Positions 26,899 to 35,518 of a stretch of DNA of 64,000 nt are shown here, piece by piece. The DNA is from Flavobacteriales bacterium UBA7666 (lineage in GTDB: Bacteria > Bacteroidota > Bacteroidia > Flavobacteriales_D > Crocinitomicaceae): positions 252,728 to 316,727 of the forward strand of contig DLHO01000009.1 in assembly GCA_002483265.1 (NCBI GenBank). The letters are read 5' to 3'. Made by a program: the position numbers and the translations under genes. Below the pieces are notes generated by a model. The model was not told where the DNA came from. It saw nothing but the letters and a program-made list of their open reading frames with translations, and ran no database searches. The first letter of the stretch is position 1, and every line of letters begins with the position of its first letter.

Positions 26899-27552
26899 AT
26901 GAATTTTTTGGACATCTTAATTCTTCTTCCAATTCTCTACGGAGCTTACAAAGGATTTAAACACGGTTTCATTATTGAATTGTTTACCTTGTTGGCAATT
27001 CTTGTGGGAATTTATGTCGGGATTCATTTCTCTGATTACACTGCACGTTGGTTGAAATCTTCGTTAGATATCGATTCGGAATACTTGCCCGTAATCGCAT
27101 TCACCTTTACCTTTTTGGGAGTTGGTGCAATGATCTATTTCGGTGGAAAAATGATCGAAAAGATGATTAAAGTCGTTCAGTTATCTCCGCTAAATAAGTT
27201 TTTGGGAGTACTGTTTGCGAGTATTAAATCATTGTACATTGTGAGTGTTTTACTGGTTTTGATCGAATCGTATGATGAAAAGGGGAAGTTCTTTCCAGAA
27301 AAAACGAAAAGCAATTCCTTGTTATACGAACCGGTAAAAGATGTTTCAACAAAAACAGTTCCTGCATTGGGAGAAAGCACCATTTTCCTGAAAAATGCCC
27401 TGCATAATGAAACGGATAGCACCGGACTCACAGTAGATCAGGTTCTTCGAGCAAAGGAGATCGCTGATAGTTTGGGGATTGATGCCAATGACGCGAAACA
27501 AATTTTGGAAGTTCATCAGAAATATGGAGATAAAGAACCCGCTGTCAAATGA
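26899..27552 (+). CDS. CvpA family membrane protein
   Basis: A 217-residue inner-membrane protein whose first ~130 residues form the CvpA domain: 'NFLDILILLPILYGAYKGFK' then four hydrophobic segments to about residue 122. The start fits CvpA proteins (short N-terminus MNFLDI). The C-terminal ~90 residues are soluble and end in a helical 'EIADSLGIDANDAKQILEVH'. CvpA is linked to colicin V production and envelope stress in enterics; the biochemical role is unknown. It lies alone between yebC and porW. Confidence 0.82.
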   Translation: MNFLDILILLPILYGAYKGFKHGFIIELFTLLAILVGIYVGIHFSDYTARWLKSSLDIDSEYLPVIAFTFTFLGVGAMIYFGGKMIEKMIKVVQLSPLNKFLGVLFASIKSLYIVSVLLVLIESYDEKGKFFPEKTKSNSLLYEPVKDVSTKTVPALGESTIFLKNALHNETDSTGLTVDQVLRAKEIADSLGIDANDAKQILEVHQKYGDKEPAVK

Positions 27553-27591
27553 TAAGAACCCTCTTTTCGATGATTTTGATAAACAAAACAA

Positions 27592-27599
27592 TATATTTG
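27592..27599 (+). promoter_or_regulatory. -7 box (TATATTTG) before porW
   Basis: Exact TAnnTTTG match, 50 bases upstream of the porW ATG. No -33 at strict spacing; TTTTC at 27564-27568 is a weak candidate. Confidence 0.45.
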
Positions 27600-27649
27600 C
27601 CATTTGTTAGTTAATCTTTAATCACATCGGCGCAAGATTTTTCATTCGA

Positions 27650-30310
27650 ATGAAGAAAACACATTTTTTGATTTACTTAGGAATTCTTTCCTTTATATGG
27701 GCATGTTCTACTGAGAAGAATACAATGCTTAGCAGGGCTTATCATGGCACTACGGCACATTATAACGGATATTTTAACGCGAACGACTTGCTTGAAGAAG
27801 CAATGAAAACCTATCGTGAAAATCAAAAAGAAGATTACTACTCCGTCCTTCCTATTCTTCAATTACCAAGTGAGGAAGAAGTGAAGAATATGTATGCTCC
27901 AATCGATACGGCCATTTCAAAATGTACAAAAGTGATCCAAAGGCACGCAATGCCTTCTATGGAAAAGCCTGCTGCTAAAAAGGAGGAACACAATCGCTGG
28001 ATCGATGAAAACTGGATCACTATCGGAATTGCCAATTTCTACAGACGTGATTACGACCTGGCATTTAAGAATTTTGAATACACCAAGAAATTTTTCTCTT
28101 CAGATAAGTCAGCATACATCGCAGAAATGTGGATGGCAAGAACTTACATGGAGCAAGGGAAGTTTACCGAAGCGAATTATGCAATCACTAATTTAGAGAA
28201 AGCACAAGAGTCTATGGAAAACGGTGACTCGAAAGATTCAAAAGGTAAAAGTTCCAAATCATCGAAGTCTAAAAAGAAGAAAAGCAAGAACAAGAAAGAA
28301 AAAGAAATTCCGCCTTTTCCTAAAAAACTCAGATACGATCTGGCGATCACCAAAGCCATGTTTGCTGAAAAAAAGAAAGATTCAGAAGGTGAAATAAAAG
28401 CATTGACAAAAGCTTTGGAATACGCTAAAAAGTCGAAAGACAAAGCGCGCATCAACTTTATCCTTGGTCAATTATATGAGAATGCAGGTGACAGAGGGAA
28501 AGCAGCTTATCACTACGATCGCGTCAAAAAATACAATGCCGGTTATGAAATGAGTTTCAATGCGAATTTGAAAAACGCATTGAATGCAGGAGGAGAAAAG
28601 GTTCGTAAGAGCCTTAGAAAAATGCTGCGTGACACCAAAAATGCCGAGTTCAAAGATCAAATCTATTATACCTTAGGTAAAATGGATCAAATGGAATCGG
28701 ATGAGCAAAATGCGAAAACAAATTACACCAAATCAGCTTTCTATTCCACTTCCAATGTGCGTCAAAAAGGAATGGCATACGAGCGGTTGGGAGATATGAA
28801 CTTTGCCAAGAAAGATTATTTGAGTGCTCAAAAATATTATGATAGCTGTGCAAAAGTTATCCCGGAAACCTATCCAAATTATGAAGCAATTCAAAACAAA
28901 GCTTCTAAATTGCAAAGTTTGGTTAATGCACTGGAGATTGCTCAATACGAAGACAGTGTTCAACGGATAGCAAAACTTTCAGGTCCGGATCAATTGGCTT
29001 TCGCAGAAGGCGTGATCAAGAAAATGAAGAAAGACGAAGAAGAGCGCAAAAGACAAGACGCCATTCGTTTAGCGGCACTACAGGAAATCCAAAGTAAGAA
29101 ATCTCCGGATGGAAGTGGGAATAAATTCTATTGGAATAATGAAAAAGCAAAAACTGAAGGGTTCGAAGAATTTAGAAAACAATGGGGACAACGTTCCAAC
29201 GAAGATGATTGGAGACGATCCGATAAAGTAGTGTTCGCTAGTTTTACAGATCCCTCAGATTCAACAGCGACCTCAAAACCGGAAGTTTCAGATGTAACTG
29301 CACTTGATTCATTAACCCCGGAAATGTTGGTTGCAAAACTTCCGTTATCTGACTCTGCTTTGGAAGCATCGCGTGACAGAATGATGAATGCCTATTTTGA
29401 TGCCGGTGCTATTTACGATGAGCAATTGAGTGAAAGCGCGCTTGCCGAAAAACAATACAGAACCATGTTGGGTCAGGATTTTGAGCACGACATGAAATTG
29501 TTGGCAGCTTACCAGATCTATCGTTTACATAGTCCGGAAGATCCTGCTGCAGTGGAACAGAAAGATTACATCCTGATCAATTATCCGACCTCAGATTATG
29601 CCGGATACTTAAGAGATCCCGATTATTTCCTGAAGAAAAAAGAACGTGAAAAATTAACTCAGGAAGCTTATCTGACCGATTTAGATCGTTACGAAAGAGG
29701 ATTGTTTTATCCGGTTATTCAGAAAGCAAATATTGTGATTGCAGATGAGAAGGACAATCCTTACAGAAGCAAATACATGTTGCTGAAAGCAATGGCACAG
29801 GCAAAAATGACAGAAGATAAAAAGATCATTTTGCCTACTTTGGATACCTTGATAGCACTTTATCCGAAAACACCTGAAGCTGACAAAGCATTGGAAATGA
29901 GGAAGATTATCCTCAATGGATATTCTACGAATGAAGCTGTTGATTTTGCAAAAACCAGCATCTATGAATTCAAGGAAGGCGAACCTATGTTTGTTCTGAT
30001 CTTCCTGACAGATAAAATCAATAATGTGGTTGCTAAAACACGTGTGGTTGATTTTAACAAAGAATATTACGGGAAATTGCGCTTAAGTGTCACTTCAAAA
30101 GTATTCAAAGATGACAACGTGATTTTGTTGAAACAATTCAAGGATGATATTGAGGCGGCATCCTATGTCTCCTTTTACAAACGTACGCGCAACCACTTGC
30201 TGGATATGCAAAAAATGAAAATTTTATTCATTTCTGAGAAAAATTTACTTACCTTATTTGATACAAACAAGCTGGAAGAATACCAGTTGTTCTTTGACGA
30301 GAACTATTGA
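27650..30310 (+). CDS. porW: T9SS-associated lipoprotein PorW/SprE
   Basis: An 886-residue TPR-type lipoprotein needed for type IX secretion and gliding in Bacteroidota (called SprE in Flavobacterium, PorW in Porphyromonas). The lipobox is LSFIWAC-STE (acylated Cys19). The conserved N-terminus 'RAYHGTTAHYNGYFNANDL' follows. Helical TPR-like repeats fill the rest ('IGIANFYRRDYDLAFKNFEY', 'YDLAITKAMFAEKKKDSEGE', 'AYERLGDMNFAKKDYLSAQK'). A Lys-rich spacer (SSKSSKSKKKKSKNKKEK) occurs at ~204-221. The C-terminal ~140 residues form a separate domain. Overlapping-operon style puts it just ahead of atpZ (16 bases). It supports the secretion of the several T9SS cargos in this window. Confidence 0.88.
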   Translation: MKKTHFLIYLGILSFIWACSTEKNTMLSRAYHGTTAHYNGYFNANDLLEEAMKTYRENQKEDYYSVLPILQLPSEEEVKNMYAPIDTAISKCTKVIQRHAMPSMEKPAAKKEEHNRWIDENWITIGIANFYRRDYDLAFKNFEYTKKFFSSDKSAYIAEMWMARTYMEQGKFTEANYAITNLEKAQESMENGDSKDSKGKSSKSSKSKKKKSKNKKEKEIPPFPKKLRYDLAITKAMFAEKKKDSEGEIKALTKALEYAKKSKDKARINFILGQLYENAGDRGKAAYHYDRVKKYNAGYEMSFNANLKNALNAGGEKVRKSLRKMLRDTKNAEFKDQIYYTLGKMDQMESDEQNAKTNYTKSAFYSTSNVRQKGMAYERLGDMNFAKKDYLSAQKYYDSCAKVIPETYPNYEAIQNKASKLQSLVNALEIAQYEDSVQRIAKLSGPDQLAFAEGVIKKMKKDEEERKRQDAIRLAALQEIQSKKSPDGSGNKFYWNNEKAKTEGFEEFRKQWGQRSNEDDWRRSDKVVFASFTDPSDSTATSKPEVSDVTALDSLTPEMLVAKLPLSDSALEASRDRMMNAYFDAGAIYDEQLSESALAEKQYRTMLGQDFEHDMKLLAAYQIYRLHSPEDPAAVEQKDYILINYPTSDYAGYLRDPDYFLKKKEREKLTQEAYLTDLDRYERGLFYPVIQKANIVIADEKDNPYRSKYMLLKAMAQAKMTEDKKIILPTLDTLIALYPKTPEADKALEMRKIILNGYSTNEAVDFAKTSIYEFKEGEPMFVLIFLTDKINNVVAKTRVVDFNKEYYGKLRLSVTSKVFKDDNVILLKQFKDDIEAASYVSFYKRTRNHLLDMQKMKILFISEKNLLTLFDTNKLEEYQLFFDENY

Positions 30311-30326
30311 TTCAAATAAGCGTACC

Positions 30327-30560
30327 ATGGAAGAAAAGCCCAAAAAACAAGTTAAAAACTATGTTCGATTTACCGGTGCAGCCTTTCAAATGGCCGGAAC
30401 AATCGTAGCCACAGCTTTCCTTGGCGTGTGGCTGGACAAGAAATTCAATCCCGGCGGAAATATGTGGACTCTTATCTGCACATTGACCGGGGTGATAGTT
30501 TCCATGTACATTATTATCAAGGAAGTAATCAATATATCTAAAGAAAAAGAAGATGAGTAA
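30327..30560 (+). CDS. atpZ: AtpZ/AtpI-like ATP synthase-associated membrane protein
   Basis: A 77-residue protein of the AtpZ/AtpI group with two membrane helices (FQMAGTIVATAFLGVWLDKK and MWTLICTLTGVIVSMYIIIK). The pair is joined by a loop with 'LDKKFNPGG', typical of this family, which helps in F0 assembly or Mg/Ca handling. The first Met of MEEKPKKQVKNY is used as start; a longer frame from 30258 lies inside porW and is rejected. It overlaps the next gene by eight bases, indicating tight coupling. Confidence 0.85.
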   Translation: MEEKPKKQVKNYVRFTGAAFQMAGTIVATAFLGVWLDKKFNPGGNMWTLICTLTGVIVSMYIIIKEVINISKEKEDE

Positions 30561-30921
30561 ACCAGTAGGAGCCTTTTTGTCATTGTTTGTAATTGCAATT
30601 ATTTATTTGATTTTAGTTGGAGTTAAATGGGATTGGGCTATTCCTAAAAATCACATTGCGGGTATTATTGGATTGTTGATTATCTTCTTCTCAAGCACGG
30701 CTATTATGATGTCGGGCTCAAAAGCAGCTCCTGACTCTCAGGCACAACGGTTTATTTTAGGCACAACCATTCAAATGATTTTTGTTTTATTCTTTGTTTT
30801 GATTGTAAAATTTGCCTGGAAGGAATCCTTTAAAGAATTTGTCTGGTATTTTATGAGCTTTTTTGTCATCATGTTGTTTACTCAGGCATTTTGGATGTTG
30901 CTAAAGGTTCGGAAGAGCTAG
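30553..30921 (+). CDS. Small membrane protein linked to ATP synthase genes
   Basis: A 122-residue protein with four hydrophobic segments (at about 8-24, 36-54, 67-86, 93-116). It overlaps atpZ and lies upstream of atpB, where other Bacteroidota also have an unnamed small membrane protein. It could be an AtpI-like helper of c-ring assembly. The sequence shows no recognisable motif; assignment rests on topology and position, so it remains a hypothetical. Confidence 0.65.
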   Translation: MSKPVGAFLSLFVIAIIYLILVGVKWDWAIPKNHIAGIIGLLIIFFSSTAIMMSGSKAAPDSQAQRFILGTTIQMIFVLFFVLIVKFAWKESFKEFVWYFMSFFVIMLFTQAFWMLLKVRKS

Positions 30922-31333
30922 AATGATTTCTATAGTATCCTGCTAATATCGCGGATTTTAGAACAAAGCTATTTCAATCTAGTATCTACGTTTCCCTTTA
31001 ATCGTTAAAGACGATCAAAATTGCGAAAGAATTTCCTGAAAAGCGTTGTTCCTCTAACTGTAGAAGTTCATGATGGTTTATGTATACGTAAATGGATTAT
31101 TCAATTACATAATCTGCGCTCCTCTGCGGGATCTGCGGGAGATATTTTGTAAATATTCATCTATCACTTGCTCATAAAATCAGGGACTGAAAACCAATTT
31201 TTTTCAATGGGGTATTTTTCTATCCCATGAATGCGGTAAAAAAGAATTTGTTTGCAATTTTTTCTTGGTGTTTCTGAAAGATTCACTACCTTTGCGCCAA
31301 AATTTAGGGTTTTATACTAAATAAAAATAAGCG
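30922..31333 (+). other. 412-base non-coding gap before atpB
   Basis: No convincing gene. It contains three spaced copies of TCTGCG (31113, 31123, 31132) in a purine-rich setting, a motif style often seen in Bacteroidota spacers, a fragment AATATCGCGGATTTT near 30945 related to the 61155 palindrome, and the atpB promoter at its end. The length and the promoter indicate atpB starts its own transcript. Confidence 0.5.
31265..31294 (+). promoter_or_regulatory. Promoter of the atpBEFHAG operon
   Basis: TTG at 31265-31267, a 19-base spacer, and TACCTTTG at 31287-31294 make the best full match in the window to the Bacteroidota consensus (TTTG-N19-TAnnTTTG). The leader to the atpB ATG would be about 30 bases. 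Confidence 0.7.
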
Positions 31334-32461
31334 ATGTCATTAATTTTCAGTGCAAAACGATTTTTCTCTCTTTTAGTAGCAATACTGGTTTTTTCAAGTT
31401 CATTTGCTTCAGATCATCATTCTGAAGAGGCTGGAATTGCAAAGCGTGAATTCAATGTTAGAGAAATGATCATGCACCACATTTCTGACGCGCACGAATG
31501 GCACTTATGGGGTGGTCATCACGATGCTGTTTCCATTTATCTTCCGATCATTTTAATTGATGGTGGTTTGAAGACTTTTTCTTCAAGTCATTTTTACCAT
31601 GGTAAACCCTTGGAGGCAAAAGATACTACTTCTAAGAAAGAAGTAGCTTATGTTGCGGGTGTTGGTCCGGCTACTGGTTATGCCATGTTTGAGGAAGAGA
31701 TTTACAAGTTGAATAGCGAAGGTGTTTTGGAGATTAATGCGGGTAAAGTAGTAGATGCTGAATCGCCATTCGATTTCTCAATAACAAAAAACGTTCTGTC
31801 TTTGTTTATGGGAGCAGTTCTGATCTTATTGATCTTGAGTAATGTTGCTCGTTTCTATAAAAAGAACGGTCCGGTTGCTCCAAAAGGATTGGCAAAATAC
31901 CTGGAGGTTTTGATCGTGATGGTTCGCGACGATATTGCAAAAGCAAACATTGGAGAACATAAATACAAGAAATATGTTCCTTACTTGTTGACAATCTTCT
32001 TTTTCATTTTTATCAATAATTTACTTGGCTTGGTTCCATTCCTTCCGGGAGGAGCTAATTTAACTGGTAACTTAACGGTTACTTTGTTCTTGGCTGTTTG
32101 TACCTTGTTGGTGACTTTGGTTTCAGCAAATAAAAACTATTGGTTGCACATTTTTGCAATGCCGGGCGTTCCAAAGCCTTTGTTGATCATTATGATTCCA
32201 ATCGAATTAGTGGGGATTTTGACAAAACCTTTCGCCTTGATGGTTCGTTTGTTTGCAAACATGACTGCGGGTCACATCATTGTACTGGCATTGGTTTCAA
32301 TTATTTTTATTAATCAGAATGCAGCTTGGGGAGGTTTGTCCGTTCCTATGGCACTGTTCATTTCTGTTTTAGAGTTGTTGGTGGCATTCTTACAAGCATT
32401 CTTGTTTGCAATGTTGTCAGCATTGTTTATCGGTGCAGCTGTAGAAGAAGCGCATCATTAA
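31334..32461 (+). CDS. atpB: F0F1 ATP synthase subunit a
   Basis: Proton-channel subunit a of the F0 part (375 aa, longer than the ~270 aa E. coli protein). An N-terminal signal-like segment (FFSLLVAILVFSSSFASDHH) and ~120 residues of periplasmic His-rich extension precede the first core helix near residue 155; this extension is usual in Bacteroidota. The essential Arg is in 'KPFALMVRLFANMTAGH'. The last helices are 'VLELLVAFLQAFLFAMLSAL'. First gene of the atpBEFHAG operon under its own promoter. Confidence 0.95.
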   Translation: MSLIFSAKRFFSLLVAILVFSSSFASDHHSEEAGIAKREFNVREMIMHHISDAHEWHLWGGHHDAVSIYLPIILIDGGLKTFSSSHFYHGKPLEAKDTTSKKEVAYVAGVGPATGYAMFEEEIYKLNSEGVLEINAGKVVDAESPFDFSITKNVLSLFMGAVLILLILSNVARFYKKNGPVAPKGLAKYLEVLIVMVRDDIAKANIGEHKYKKYVPYLLTIFFFIFINNLLGLVPFLPGGANLTGNLTVTLFLAVCTLLVTLVSANKNYWLHIFAMPGVPKPLLIIMIPIELVGILTKPFALMVRLFANMTAGHIIVLALVSIIFINQNAAWGGLSVPMALFISVLELLVAFLQAFLFAMLSALFIGAAVEEAHH

Positions 32462-32489
32462 TTAGTAATTTTTTAAATACATAATAGCT

Positions 32490-32711
32490 ATGTTCGGAAG
32501 TATCGCAGCAATTGGAGCAGGTCTTGCAGTTTTAGGTGCAGGATTAGGAATTGGTAAAATTGGTGGTTCAGCAATGGACGCAATCGCTCGCCAACCTGAA
32601 GCTTCAGGAAAAATTCAAACAGCTATGATTATCGCAGCAGCGTTAATCGAGGGTGTTGCTCTATTCGGAGTAGTAGTTGGTCTACTAGGTCTTGAGACAG
32701 GAGTTAAGTAA
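32490..32711 (+). CDS. atpE: F0F1 ATP synthase subunit c
   Basis: A 73-residue c-ring subunit: two helices joined by the conserved 'ARQPEASGKIQ' loop. Helix 1 has the glycine run GAGLGIGKIGG; the ion-binding Glu is in 'AALIEGVALFG'. I see no Gln in helix 1 or Ser after the Glu that would mark sodium binding, so it is probably proton-type. A strong hairpin with T tract lies directly downstream and may raise the ratio of c to other subunits. Confidence 0.95.
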   Translation: MFGSIAAIGAGLAVLGAGLGIGKIGGSAMDAIARQPEASGKIQTAMIIAAALIEGVALFGVVVGLLGLETGVK

Positions 32712-32718
32712 TTGAAAA

Positions 32719-32756
32719 AGCTTGTTGTAACGGTTGGTTGCAACAAGCCTTTTTTA
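32719..32756 (+). terminator. Intrinsic terminator/attenuator between atpE and atpF
   Basis: GCTTGTTG (32720-32727) pairs with CAACAAGC (32741-32748), and the stem extends inward by TAAC/GTTG (one G-T wobble) to 12 bp with a five-base loop. A run of six T follows (32750-32755). It lies 8 bases after the atpE stop and 30 bases before atpF. Form and position suit partial termination inside the operon. Confidence 0.8.
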
Positions 32757-32785
32757 GAAAATTGAAAAATTAAAATAGAAATAAG

Positions 32786-33280
32786 ATGGGGTTAATTACA
32801 CCAGATTTAGGATTACTTTTTTGGACGGGCTTAGTGTTCGTTTTGTTGCTTGTTATCTTAACGAAATTCATTTGGAAGCCAATCTTGACTTCTGTAAATG
32901 CACGTGAGCAAAAGATCTCAGATGCATTGGAGTTAGCTGAGAAAACAAAAGCTGAAATGGTTGCATTGCAAGCGTCAAACGAGAACTTGTTGAAAGAAGC
33001 TCGTGCGGAACGTGATGCTATTGTAAAAGATGCAAAAGAAGTTGCAACTGAAATGGTTGAGAAAGCGAAAGCTGAAGCGAAAGCTGAAGCAAACAAAATC
33101 GTTGAATCGGCTCGTGCAACAATCAATACTGAGAAAACAGCTGCGATTGCAGAATTGAAAAATCAGGTTGCTGCAATCTCTTTGGAAATCGCTGAGAAAA
33201 TCATTCGTGGAGAATTATCTTCAGATGAGAAACAAAAAGCGTTGGCTGAGAAAATGGCAGGTGATATTAACTTGAACTAA
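32786..33280 (+). CDS. atpF: F0F1 ATP synthase subunit b
   Basis: A 164-residue peripheral-stalk subunit: one N-terminal membrane helix (GLLFWTGLVFVLLLVILTKFIW) and a long charged coiled coil (EKAKAEAKAEANKIV, 'NTEKTAAIAELKNQVAAI'), ending in 'SSDEKQKALAEKMAG'. Length and shape match AtpF. It follows the atpE hairpin and precedes atpH by nine bases. Confidence 0.95.
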   Translation: MGLITPDLGLLFWTGLVFVLLLVILTKFIWKPILTSVNAREQKISDALELAEKTKAEMVALQASNENLLKEARAERDAIVKDAKEVATEMVEKAKAEAKAEANKIVESARATINTEKTAAIAELKNQVAAISLEIAEKIIRGELSSDEKQKALAEKMAGDINLN

Positions 33281-33289
33281 TCGATAGAA

Positions 33290-33823
33290 ATGAAGATTTC
33301 GAAATCAGCTTCCCGTTACGCACAAGCTTTGTTGGATCTTGCGATTGAACAAAACAAGCTGGATGCTATCGCGGCAGATATGAAATACATGTCAACTGTT
33401 TGTGCTGAAAACCCTGACTTGGAGAATATGCTTCAAAGCCCGGTTGTAAAAGCAGATAAAAAGCTGACTGTATTGAATGCAATATTTGATCAATTCGATA
33501 AAGTAACTAGTTTATTTGTTGATTTGATCGTGAAAAATGGCCGTGAAGCATATTTATCGCAAATAGCAAGTTCGTTTGATGTACTTTTGAAGGCGCATAA
33601 AGGAATTGTTCCGGTTACATTGATTAGCGCTCAGAAATTGGATGATAAAGTGAAGAAAGAAATCATTTCTAAAGTTCAGGCTTCTATTACAGGTACTGTA
33701 GAGTTGACTGAGAAAATAGATGCAGATTTAATCGGAGGTTTTATCGTTCGTATGGGTGATACTCAAATTGATGCTTCAGTAGCATCACAAATTAATAAGT
33801 TGAAACAACGTTTAAGTAGATAG
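33290..33823 (+). CDS. atpH: F0F1 ATP synthase subunit delta
   Basis: A 177-residue stator subunit joining the b stalk to the top of F1. Seen: 'SKSASRYAQALLDLAIEQNK' at the N-terminus and 'DADLIGGFIVRMGDTQIDASV' near the C-terminus, the signature of the OSCP/delta family. Gap of 9 bases from atpF and 28 bases to atpA. Confidence 0.95.
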   Translation: MKISKSASRYAQALLDLAIEQNKLDAIAADMKYMSTVCAENPDLENMLQSPVVKADKKLTVLNAIFDQFDKVTSLFVDLIVKNGREAYLSQIASSFDVLLKAHKGIVPVTLISAQKLDDKVKKEIISKVQASITGTVELTEKIDADLIGGFIVRMGDTQIDASVASQINKLKQRLSR

Positions 33824-33851
33824 GCGTATTACGTCGTTTAAAAAAGAAGAC

Positions 33852-35426
33852 ATGGCAGATGTTAAACCAGCAGAAGTTTCTGCGATTTTAAGAGAGCAAT
33901 TATCAGGGTTTCGTTCAGAAGCTGAATTGCAAGAAGTAGGTACAGTATTACAAATCGGTGATGGTATCGCTCGCGTTTACGGATTGAAAGGTGTTCAATA
34001 CGGTGAATTGGTTGAGTTCGAAGGAGCTTTGCAAGGAATCGCTTTGAACTTGGAAGAAGATAACGTAGGAGTTGTATTATTAGGTCGTTCTTCCGGAGTA
34101 AAGGAAGGTGATACGGTAAAACGCTTGAATCGTATTGCTTCTGTAAATGTTGGTGAAGGAATGGTTGGTCGTGTTGTGGATACTTTGGGTAACCCAATCG
34201 ATGGAAAAGGACCTATCGCTGGTCAATTGTACGAAATGCCAATCGAGCGTAAAGCTCCGGGAGTTATCTTCCGTCAACCGGTAACTGAGCCTCTTCAAAC
34301 AGGTATCAAAGCAATTGATGCGATGATTCCAATTGGTCGTGGACAACGTGAGTTAATCATCGGTGACCGTCAAACAGGAAAAACAACTGTTGCGATTGAT
34401 GCGATCATCAACCAAAAAGAATTTTACGACCGTGGAGAACCTGTTTTCTGTATCTATGTAGCAATAGGACAAAAAGGATCAACGGTTGCAGGAATAGTTA
34501 AAAAATTAGAAGACGCAGGTGCAATGGCTTATACAGTGATTGTTGCTTCAAATGCTTCTGATCCGGCTCCAATGCAATTTTACGCTCCAATGACTGGTGC
34601 TGCAATTGGTGAGTTCTTCCGTGATTCAGGACGTCCTGCATTAATTGTATTTGATGATTTATCGAAACAAGCGGTAGCTTACCGTGAGGTTTCTTTGTTA
34701 CTACGTCGTCCTCCGGGCCGTGAGGCTTACCCTGGTGACGTATTCTACCTTCACTCCCGTTTATTGGAGCGTGCTGCGAAAATCATTGCTGATGATAGTA
34801 TCGCTTCTCAAATGAACGACCTTCCGGAGTCTATCAAACACTTGGTAAAAGGTGGTGGTTCATTAACAGCTCTTCCAATTATCGAAACACAAGCGGGTGA
34901 CGTTTCGGCGTATATCCCAACAAACGTAATTTCGATTACGGATGGTCAAATCTTCTTGGAAGGTGATTTATTCAACGCGGGTATCCGTCCTGCAATTAAC
35001 GTAGGTATCTCGGTATCTCGTGTAGGAGGTAACGCACAAATTAAATCCATGAAGAAAGTAGCTGGTACTTTGAAATTGGATCAGGCTCAATACCGTGAGT
35101 TGGAAGCATTCGCTAAGTTTGGTTCAGACTTGGATGCTGCTACAAAATCAGTGTTGGACAAAGGTGCTCGTAACTTGGAGATCTTGAAACAACGTGAAGG
35201 AGATCCATACCCGGTAGAAAAGCAAATTGCAATTATCTACGTTGGTACAAAAGGATTGATGCAAAACGTTCCGGTAAACAAAGTAAAAGAATTCGAAAAA
35301 GAATACTTGGATTTCTTAGAGGCGAAACATTCAGATGTTTTAGTTCGCTTGAAAGCTGGAAAATACGAAGATGCTGATACAGATCTTTTAGGAAAAGTAG
35401 CGAAAGAGATCGCTGGAAAATATTAA
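33852..35426 (+). CDS. atpA: F0F1 ATP synthase subunit alpha
   Basis: A 524-residue F1 subunit with the non-catalytic nucleotide site. Walker A is GDRQTGKTT, with 'VFCIYVAIGQKGSTVA' after it and the family signature 'PPGREAYPGDVFYLHSRLLER'. The N-terminal beta barrel region (ELQEVGTVLQIGDGIARVYG) is normal. Length is slightly above E. coli (513). An AT-rich palindrome lies between it and atpG. Confidence 0.97.
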   Translation: MADVKPAEVSAILREQLSGFRSEAELQEVGTVLQIGDGIARVYGLKGVQYGELVEFEGALQGIALNLEEDNVGVVLLGRSSGVKEGDTVKRLNRIASVNVGEGMVGRVVDTLGNPIDGKGPIAGQLYEMPIERKAPGVIFRQPVTEPLQTGIKAIDAMIPIGRGQRELIIGDRQTGKTTVAIDAIINQKEFYDRGEPVFCIYVAIGQKGSTVAGIVKKLEDAGAMAYTVIVASNASDPAPMQFYAPMTGAAIGEFFRDSGRPALIVFDDLSKQAVAYREVSLLLRRPPGREAYPGDVFYLHSRLLERAAKIIADDSIASQMNDLPESIKHLVKGGGSLTALPIIETQAGDVSAYIPTNVISITDGQIFLEGDLFNAGIRPAINVGISVSRVGGNAQIKSMKKVAGTLKLDQAQYRELEAFAKFGSDLDAATKSVLDKGARNLEILKQREGDPYPVEKQIAIIYVGTKGLMQNVPVNKVKEFEKEYLDFLEAKHSDVLVRLKAGKYEDADTDLLGKVAKEIAGKY

Positions 35427-35429
35427 TAG

Positions 35430-35512
35430 AATTATGAATTGAATAATTATCAATTATCAATTATAAAGAGGATTGCACTTCTGGATAATTGTAACATTGA
35501 TAATTCATAATT
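35430..35512. repeat. AATTATGAATT inverted repeat inside the atp operon
   Basis: AATTATGAATT (35430-35440) is perfectly reverse-complemented at 35502-35512; inside lie further AATTATCAATT units. It fills most of the 92-base atpA-atpG gap, so it must be tolerated in a transcript. Same family style as 61-106 and 24338-24455. Confidence 0.6.
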
Positions 35513-35518
35513 AAAGTT

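Noticed and set aside
30258..30326. Extended start for atpZ
   Set aside because: The extra 23 codons lie inside porW in another frame and do not add a signal or family feature; MEEKPKK fits the family start.
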